Shown here piece after piece: positions 58,949 through 64,000 of a stretch of DNA of 64,000 nucleotides (positions are counted from its first letter, which is position 1; each line of letters begins with the position of its first letter). Origin of the DNA: Antarctobacter aquimaris (GTDB lineage Bacteria; Pseudomonadota; Alphaproteobacteria; Rhodobacterales; Rhodobacteraceae). The notes beneath the pieces were generated by a model. It saw only the letters and a program-made list of their open reading frames with translations. It was not told the origin of the DNA and made no database searches. Made by a program: the position numbers and the translations under genes. The DNA lies in NCBI RefSeq assembly GCF_900184945.1, contig NZ_FXYF01000017.1, forward strand, positions 1 through 64,000, given 5' to 3'.

Positions 58949-59977
58949 TCAGGTCTGATTAATCCTCCGTGCCTGTTCAGCAATTCGCGATATCGTTGTC
59001 CCGCTTGTCCTCGTGGTGGCAAAAGCAGCCGTTGGAACCTGAACGATCGACCGCCCCACAATCTCGCCGGTCGTCAGCGCGCCTATCCGTGCCCGCCCTT
59101 TGACGCCTGCCGTGTTCGCCATGCCGCGCGCAACCGCCGCGGCCCCGCCAAACACATTCGGCCCGGCCACTACCATGAAATTCCCCGACAACCCCCGCAC
59201 GATGAGCGGCGTCGCGGCGACGAACCCCTTGGCCAGGAACACCATCACGAAGAACGGGATAAGCGAGCCGATATTGGTCGCGGAGCCAGGATCGCCGAGC
59301 TGCGCCAGGAGCGCGTTGGCCATGCCGACTACGGTCGAGAACATCGCGGCGATGACGACGGGGTAGAAGGCATAGCTGACGGTGGTCGAGACCCAGCGGT
59401 GGAAGAAATCCTTGGTCGCCTCGAAGAGCGATAGTGCGATCATGACGGGCGCGAGTCCGAGCATCAGGGTCAGCATCATCTTGGCGAAGATCAGCACGAT
59501 CCCGGTCATGAAGCCGAGGAGGCTCAGGAGCACGAGGCCGATACCACCGAGGATCGCACCGGTCATCCAGTTCAGGTTGCTGCCGATGGCGTTCAGGTAG
59601 TCGGCAAATCGTTCAATGAGATTATCAAATTCGCCAGCGAAGTGCGTGGCCCCTGCCCCGCCTCCACCAACTGACGATACGAGCGCGCCTGCGACGTAAT
59701 CCAATCCGCCGATCACCGCGTTGGCGACTGCATTGAACTGGACCCAGTTGAAGGCAAAAAGCCCGACCAGCATCAGCTTCATGAGGTACCAGAAGAAGCT
59801 CGCGCCATCCATGCTGCGGTACTGGAAGGCCATATTGATGAAGAGCCCGATGGCCGAGAGGGTCACCATCAGCAGGACGATCGTGCCAATGTTGCCTGCG
59901 ACCGCCCCGAACTGGGACTCCGCGGCATCGGCAAGGAACGCGTCCGCCGTTCCAACCATCCAGCTGACGACACCCAT
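58949..59977 (-). CDS. virB6: VirB6-type inner-membrane channel protein
   Basis: This 342-residue protein is the polytopic VirB6/TrbL subunit of a type IV secretion system, with six or so membrane helices (e.g. IVLLMVTLSAIGLFINMAF near residue 33, and a central LVLLSLLGFMTGIVLIFAKMMLTL stretch near 168) and a hydrophilic tail. VirB6 forms part of the inner-membrane channel for DNA. It starts one base into the stop of the small gene before it (TAATG). It is the last intact gene of the virB row here; beyond it lie the ccm remnants. Confidence 0.88.
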   Translation of the reverse strand: MGVVSWMVGTADAFLADAAESQFGAVAGNIGTIVLLMVTLSAIGLFINMAFQYRSMDGASFFWYLMKLMLVGLFAFNWVQFNAVANAVIGGLDYVAGALVSSVGGGGAGATHFAGEFDNLIERFADYLNAIGSNLNWMTGAILGGIGLVLLSLLGFMTGIVLIFAKMMLTLMLGLAPVMIALSLFEATKDFFHRWVSTTVSYAFYPVVIAAMFSTVVGMANALLAQLGDPGSATNIGSLIPFFVMVFLAKGFVAATPLIVRGLSGNFMVVAGPNVFGGAAAVARGMANTAGVKGRARIGALTTGEIVGRSIVQVPTAAFATTRTSGTTISRIAEQARRINQT

Positions 59978-60396
59978 TACCAGTTGCCTTGGGCTTCACA
60001 GATGTCCTGAACGCCTTGGCGGATGTCATTGCGTTCCCGGCGGATATGAAGCTGGGCCTGCGTATGTTCAGCATTGGAGCTGGTGGCAAACCGCTCGGCG
60101 TATTCCGCTGAAACCTCATCCCATCCCGGGAAGCGCGTTTCGCAAGAGCAATCCTCTGTCTCGGCAATCCGCTCCCAAGCACGCAACTCGTATAGGTCCA
60201 TCATCGTCAGCGCCTTGTAGGCTTCGCGTGGATGCAGTTCATCCATCCAAGCGGGGCGCGCAGTGCGGTCGTTGCAGATCCGGTACCTCTGCGGCGCAAT
60301 GTCGACCGTGAGGTCGGTTGACACGTTGGGCGCGCCCTCGGACAGTGCCGAACCGGCACCAAGAACGACAAGAATGGCAATGTTGGAAAGGCGCAT
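59977..60396 (-). CDS. small exported protein of the virB operon
   Basis: This 139-residue protein has a signal peptide (NIAILVVLGAGSALSEG) and a helical mature part with four cysteines (ICND near residue 40, ETEDCSCET near 80-88, and DICEAQGNW at the end). It lies between virB11 and virB6, where alphaproteobacterial virB operons often hold a small gene of unknown role (sometimes a VirB5- or lipoprotein-like part). I do not recognise the family. The start at 60396 has an AAAGGA site. Confidence 0.7.
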   Translation of the reverse strand: MRLSNIAILVVLGAGSALSEGAPNVSTDLTVDIAPQRYRICNDRTARPAWMDELHPREAYKALTMMDLYELRAWERIAETEDCSCETRFPGWDEVSAEYAERFATSSNAEHTQAQLHIRRERNDIRQGVQDICEAQGNW

Positions 60397-60413
60397 GGGG
60401 TATCCTTTGATGG

Positions 60414-61400
60414 TCACTGGCGAAGCTCTTCGGTCTGACCGGGCAGGTAGAATTCGGTGATGCCGCGCGCGCCCTGGTGGCGGCCGGCCTGGATGATGAC
60501 GTCGATCGAGCCTTCGATGTAGCGGATCATGTCGGTGTAGGTCAGGGGCAGATCGGTCTTCAACGCGGCGATGGCAAGTCGTCTCACGGCGAGCTGGGGG
60601 GTTTCCGCGTGGAGCGTGGTGAGCGAGCCGCCATGGCCGGTGTTGATCGCCTCGAGGAAGGTCATGGCCTCCTTGCCGCGAACCTCGCCGAGCACGATGC
60701 GGTCAGGCCGCATCCGCAGCGTCGAGGTCAGGAGCTGGTCGGCGCCGCGGGTGTCGCTCTCCCGATCCGAGATCAGCGTCACCGCGTTCGGTTGTCCGGG
60801 CCGCAGCTCGGCCGCCTCCTCGATGGTGACGATCCGCTCCTGATCTGGAACGAGGGAGAGGATCTTGCGGGCCGCGACGGTCTTGCCGGTCGAGGTCCCG
60901 CCCGAGACGATCATGTTGAGCTTGTTCTGGACACAGAACTTGAGCGCGGCGTCGATCTCGCCCGTGGCCACGACCTCTCGCAGAGCAAGGTTCCGCTCGC
61001 GCCGCAGCGCCTCGAGGCTGGTTTCCTGGTCGAAGAGATATGCGAGTTTGATCTCCTGCAGCGGCAGGCTTGAGAAGAACCGCAGCGAGATCGAGAAGCC
61101 GCCATCGACGGCGGGGGGCTGGATGACTTGGGCACGGATCGGACGGTCCCGGTAGAGGATGCTGACGGAGACGATGGGTTTCTTCTGGCTGAGCGTCGTG
61201 CCCGCGGCCGAGGCGATCTGGTTGCCGAGGTCCTTGATGGCGGTCTGGCTCAGGGGCGTGCCGAGCGCGGACATGAAATGATCGCCGTGGAACTCACCCC
61301 AGGTGCTGCCGTCGGGGTTGATGCAGATCTCGATCACGTCCGGACGCCCGATGGACGGCGCCAGCGCGTCGAGTGAGGCTTCGAGGTAGCTCGCCGCCAT
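60414..61400 (-). CDS. virB11: VirB11 ATPase
   Basis: This 328-residue protein is VirB11, the hexameric ATPase of type IV secretion. The Walker A motif is GGTSTGKT near residue 172, the Asp box TIEEAAELRP near 198, Walker B with RPDRIVLGEVRG near 233, and the His box with NTGHGGSLTTLHA near 253. The N-terminal domain (residues 1-130) is of normal length. The start at 61400 follows the virB10 stop by one base; the longer frame is an artefact of overlap. Confidence 0.95.
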   Translation of the reverse strand: MAASYLEASLDALAPSIGRPDVIEICINPDGSTWGEFHGDHFMSALGTPLSQTAIKDLGNQIASAAGTTLSQKKPIVSVSILYRDRPIRAQVIQPPAVDGGFSISLRFFSSLPLQEIKLAYLFDQETSLEALRRERNLALREVVATGEIDAALKFCVQNKLNMIVSGGTSTGKTVAARKILSLVPDQERIVTIEEAAELRPGQPNAVTLISDRESDTRGADQLLTSTLRMRPDRIVLGEVRGKEAMTFLEAINTGHGGSLTTLHAETPQLAVRRLAIAALKTDLPLTYTDMIRYIEGSIDVIIQAGRHQGARGITEFYLPGQTEELRQ

Positions 61401-61401
61401 C

Positions 61402-62724
61402 TCAGAAGATCTCGAGATCGCGGTCGACCATGACGGTGATCCGCGTGCCCTGGTCGACATGGATGACCGGCTTGATCGCGAGATAGTCCTGCATGACGCT
61501 TTGCGTGCTGTCACGCAGGTCCGACCCGACATCGCTCGCCACGTCCGCGGCGGCCTCGTCCTCGATCTGGCCCGCCGCGGCCGCGGGGACCGCGCCGATC
61601 AGCGAGATGAGCGCTGCCGAGCCGAAGCGTTCGGCGAAGCGCGTGTCGACGAAGCCGGTCGTGCCCGAGCGTCCCAGTTCGTCCCCGCCATAGGCGCTGA
61701 TCTGGACCGACTGGTTGTCGGGCAGGATGATCCGGTCCCAGGCCACCATCACCCGGGACTGCGCCAGCGCCACGTCGGAGCGATAGCGTCCGATGAGCCG
61801 CGCGCCGCGCGGGATCAGGACGCGGGAGCCGTCGAAGGCATGCACGTCCTCGGAGACAATGGCCCGGATCGCACCAGGCAGGCTGCTGTCGAGCGCGGTC
61901 TCGGTCACCGCCTGGATCATCGTGCCCTGCGGCACGGTGTGGGACGGGTTGGCGATCACCTCCGCGCGCGTCACCTCGGCGACCTGCGCGCCGGACCGGA
62001 CGAAGGCCTCGTCGTCGTTCAGCCGGGCCTCGATGGCCCCGTCCCGTGGCCCGTTCCCGGCACCGGAGAAGGCGATCATCGGTGAGGCAATGCGTTCGGC
62101 GCGGGCCTCGGCTTCCGCTGCGCGGCGGCGTTCGAGCTCGGCGAGACGCAGCTCTTCCTCGCTGGGCCCGAGCGCGGCGGGCGCGGGCTGTTGCAGCTGC
62201 GCCAGTTCCAGATCCATACGCATCTGTTCCAGCGCCCGGTCGCGCTCGGTCAGTTGCCGCTCGAAGGCCCGGCGGGACTCTTCGCCCGCTGCCTGCAGCG
62301 CCGCGATCTGCGCGGTCAGATCGGCGATGGCGGCATCGGCGGCGGCGGAGGATGGCTCCGCCTCCTTGGCCAGGAGCGCATCGAGTTCGGCCCGGACCGC
62401 CGCCAGAGCTTCCGCCAGAGCGCGCTCGGTCTCGGACGGACCGGTGTCCGCCGGTGCTGGTTCGTGGGTCCGGACCGGCAGGACGGCGGGCACCAGGTCG
62501 CCGAAGCCTGACCCCTGGTCCTGGAACTCGGCTGGCGCGGCGGTCGGCATCGGCGCCGACGCCTCGGGCTGGAACGCGGCATAGGCGAGACCGCCCAGGC
62601 CCGCGATCCCGAGCACGCCGAGCAGAGCCGTGACCGGGGACGGACGCCGGCCCCCCGCCTTCTTCCCGCTCGCCCCTTCGAGCGCGGCAAGACGGGCCGC
62701 GAGATCTTCAGGTTCGTTGCTCAT
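61402..62724 (-). CDS. virB10: VirB10 core-complex protein
   Basis: This 440-residue protein spans the envelope as the VirB10 scaffold. It has a short cytoplasmic N terminus, one membrane helix (PVTALLGVLGIAGLGGLAYA, about residues 30-49), a proline/alanine-rich part with a coiled coil (about residues 100-200, e.g. ERDRALEQMRMDLELAQLQQ) and the C-terminal VirB10/TrbI beta domain (VPQGTMIQAVTETALDSSLPG near 285, SRVLIPRGARLIGRY near 320). It overlaps virB9 by four bases. The start at 62724 gives MSNEPEDLAARL. Confidence 0.94.
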   Translation of the reverse strand: MSNEPEDLAARLAALEGASGKKAGGRRPSPVTALLGVLGIAGLGGLAYAAFQPEASAPMPTAAPAEFQDQGSGFGDLVPAVLPVRTHEPAPADTGPSETERALAEALAAVRAELDALLAKEAEPSSAAADAAIADLTAQIAALQAAGEESRRAFERQLTERDRALEQMRMDLELAQLQQPAPAALGPSEEELRLAELERRRAAEAEARAERIASPMIAFSGAGNGPRDGAIEARLNDDEAFVRSGAQVAEVTRAEVIANPSHTVPQGTMIQAVTETALDSSLPGAIRAIVSEDVHAFDGSRVLIPRGARLIGRYRSDVALAQSRVMVAWDRIILPDNQSVQISAYGGDELGRSGTTGFVDTRFAERFGSAALISLIGAVPAAAAGQIEDEAAADVASDVGSDLRDSTQSVMQDYLAIKPVIHVDQGTRITVMVDRDLEIF

Positions 62725-63428
62725 GCGCCGGCTCCCGCACGGCCAAGGTCCCGGATGCAGACCACCTCGTCGCCGAGGCGCAGCACCCATTCGGGGTTCA
62801 CCCCGGAGACGCGGATCACGCCATCCGCCTGCGCCTGGCTGTTGACCGAGCGCTCCGCGCCGCGCGTGTGGCGGAAGATCGCCGGGACGGGTGCGTTCCG
62901 CGCGAAACGGAAATAGGTGAAGGTGCCATCGTCCCAGACCGAGAGTGGTGTGAACTCGCGCTGCTCGCTCGCGCCGTAATTGGCATTGGGCGCGGCGGCC
63001 GCCACCGCCTGCCGGGGTGCGTTGCGGTTTTCGGGGTAGCGGAACTGCACGACGTAATGCGGGGTCTCGCGTGCCTCGACGACATGGAAGTAGTAGGAGC
63101 GCCGGTTGGTGTAGACGGTGATATTGGTGGCAACGCCCGAGGCCACGGGTTTGATCGCGAAGGCGCGCCCGCCCGGGACCGCGTCGAACTGGAAGCCGAC
63201 GGTGTCGCCGGCGATGATCGAGCGGATGGTCTCGCCCTCGCCGAACTCGACCGTGGTCACGCGGGTGAGGCTGGTGACGACGCGGAACACCTGGCCGTCC
63301 ACCCAGGTCGCGATCCGGACGCGGCTGTCATGGGCACCCCGACCGGGCGTGGTTTCGGCCCAGGCGGGGAGTCCGGCAGAAACCGCCGCGGCGAGGAAGA
63401 GGCCGGATAGGGAAAGGCGGGTCGTCAT
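62721..63428 (-). CDS. virB9: VirB9 outer-membrane core protein
   Basis: This 235-residue exported protein is VirB9/CagX, part of the outer-membrane core. It has a signal peptide (SLSGLFLAAAVSAGLPAWA), the N-terminal domain with GDTVGFQFDAVPGGRAFAIK near residue 73, a linker with NRNAPRQAVAAAAPNANYG, and the C-terminal domain with PLSVWDDGTFTYFRFA near 162, where VirB7 would bind. It overlaps virB10 and virB8 by four bases each, typical of a coupled operon. Confidence 0.95.
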   Translation of the reverse strand: MTTRLSLSGLFLAAAVSAGLPAWAETTPGRGAHDSRVRIATWVDGQVFRVVTSLTRVTTVEFGEGETIRSIIAGDTVGFQFDAVPGGRAFAIKPVASGVATNITVYTNRRSYYFHVVEARETPHYVVQFRYPENRNAPRQAVAAAAPNANYGASEQREFTPLSVWDDGTFTYFRFARNAPVPAIFRHTRGAERSVNSQAQADGVIRVSGVNPEWVLRLGDEVVCIRDLGRAGAGA

Positions 63429-64000
63429 TCGGCGCGGTCCGATCTGATGGCATATTGCGTGACGGTGAAGCCGAAGGGGTTCTGCCAGACCTCGTCGAGG
63501 ACGCGCGGGGTCTCGGGGTGGAACTCGAACATCAGCGTGGCGGTGAAGGCGCCGTCCTGCACGCCCTGCGGGCCGGTCAGGCGCTTGCGCAGGCGCACCT
63601 GCGCGCGGTTCTCGCCGATGAGGGTGATGCTGGCGATCTCGACCGCCATCTCGGCCCCAGCCCCATAGCGGGTCGGCGGATAGGATTCCTGTCCGCTGGT
63701 CCAGGTCGCGCGCATGCTGGCCTCGGCGGCACCCTTCGACTGTGCCAGCACCCGGCGCACGCGGAGATCATTGTCGAGCTGGTTGTAGGTCTCGCGGTCG
63801 GTGATGTAGCGGTAGATCTGCGCCTCGATCACGGCGGGACGCTCGGCGAGCGTCACGGTCTGGACGGCGGCGTTCGGCAGCGCGAGCCCGGTTGCGGGAT
63901 CGAAAGGCACGACGACCGGAGGCGGAGTTTCGATCAGGAGGGCGACGGCGGCGGCCGAGAGGCAGCCCAATACGCCGAAGACCGCGCCGCCGATGCCGAT
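63425..64000 (-). CDS. virB8: VirB8 inner-membrane assembly protein, 5' end beyond window
   Basis: The visible 191 residues of this VirB8 protein include the end of the membrane anchor (AVFGVLGCLSAAAVALLI), then the NTF2-like periplasmic domain with AVIEAQIYRYITDRETYN near the start, YPPTRYG in the middle and VLDEVWQNPFGFTVTQYAIR at the end. VirB8 brings other VirB parts together at the inner membrane. The frame is open to the window edge, so the start and cytoplasmic part lie beyond. It overlaps virB9 by four bases. Confidence 0.92.
   Translation of the reverse strand: MGIGGAVFGVLGCLSAAAVALLIETPPPVVVPFDPATGLALPNAAVQTVTLAERPAVIEAQIYRYITDRETYNQLDNDLRVRRVLAQSKGAAEASMRATWTSGQESYPPTRYGAGAEMAVEIASITLIGENRAQVRLRKRLTGPQGVQDGAFTATLMFEFHPETPRVLDEVWQNPFGFTVTQYAIRSDRAE

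Noticed and set aside
1-64000. CRISPR array or long tandem repeats
   Set aside because: No regularly spaced repeats were seen on reading; short GA-rich repeats near 8885-8935 are leader-like, not an array.

Overview
The window looks like DNA of a Rhodobacterales-type alphaproteobacterium (roseobacter/Paracoccus relatives). The grounds are uniformly high GC, an alphaproteobacterial LexA box (GAAC-N7-GAAC), a plasmid-type VirB/VirD4 transfer system, the RadC/DUF6878/DUF6915 backbone block usual on plasmids and chromids of this order, and fused cytochrome c maturation genes of the alphaproteobacterial kind. The assignment is by recognition of families, not by database search.

Layout. (1) 1-86: 3' end of a 5S rRNA. 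(2) 128-2502: a complete IS66-type element (tnpA, tnpB, tnpC) with matching terminal repeats but no target-site duplication; it abuts the rRNA operon on one side and cuts into a DUF932 gene on the other, so this is probably a rearrangement junction. (3) 2.4-8.8 kb: accessory backbone genes (DUF932, RadC-type JAB protein, five small proteins of unknown function, one of them J-domain-like), an AbiEi/AbiEii toxin-antitoxin pair with its own inverted-repeat operator, and a LexA-box gene. (4) 8.9-10.5 kb: a VirD4 coupling ATPase lacking its membrane anchor. (5) 10.6-55.4 kb: a large copper/thiol/haem island. (6) 55.5-58.9 kb: a decayed second copy of dsbD-ccmI-ccmH, split by a cobalt transporter (cbtAB) with a cobalamin riboswitch and a degenerate histidine phosphatase. 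(7) 58.9-64 kb: virB6, a small gene, virB11, virB10, virB9, virB8 on the minus strand, running off the window.

How the island works together (inference from families and order). Cytoplasmic copper is handled by two P1B ATPases, CopZ and CueR; a divergent pair of CueR-type promoters sits between copA-cueR and copZ, and two more CueR-like boxes lie before the DUF305 gene and before the other ATPase. Periplasmic copper is handled by three multicopper oxidases, a cupredoxin, a CusF-like protein, a TolC-type outer-membrane protein, DUF305, DUF302, Met-rich proteins and three small secreted His/Cys proteins. Four or five c-type cytochromes, two DsbA proteins, DsbD, CcmG and the haem-ligation proteins CcmF/H/I make up a periplasmic redox and haem-attachment set; the ccm genes lie directly behind a two-component system (sensor kinase with a Met/His-rich sensor loop). 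The same direct repeat, TGTATC-GGTT-TGTATC or one base off, occurs in front of that system and in the divergent promoter region at 41.0 kb that would drive an eight-gene oxidase/cytochrome operon and a DsbA/DsbD operon; it is a good candidate for the regulator's operator.

A separate translationally coupled operon (13.2-22.0 kb) joins a beta-CASP nuclease, a thymidine/AMP-phosphorylase-like enzyme and a PRPP synthase to a copper ATPase, a combination that suggests RNA or nucleotide salvage under metal stress.
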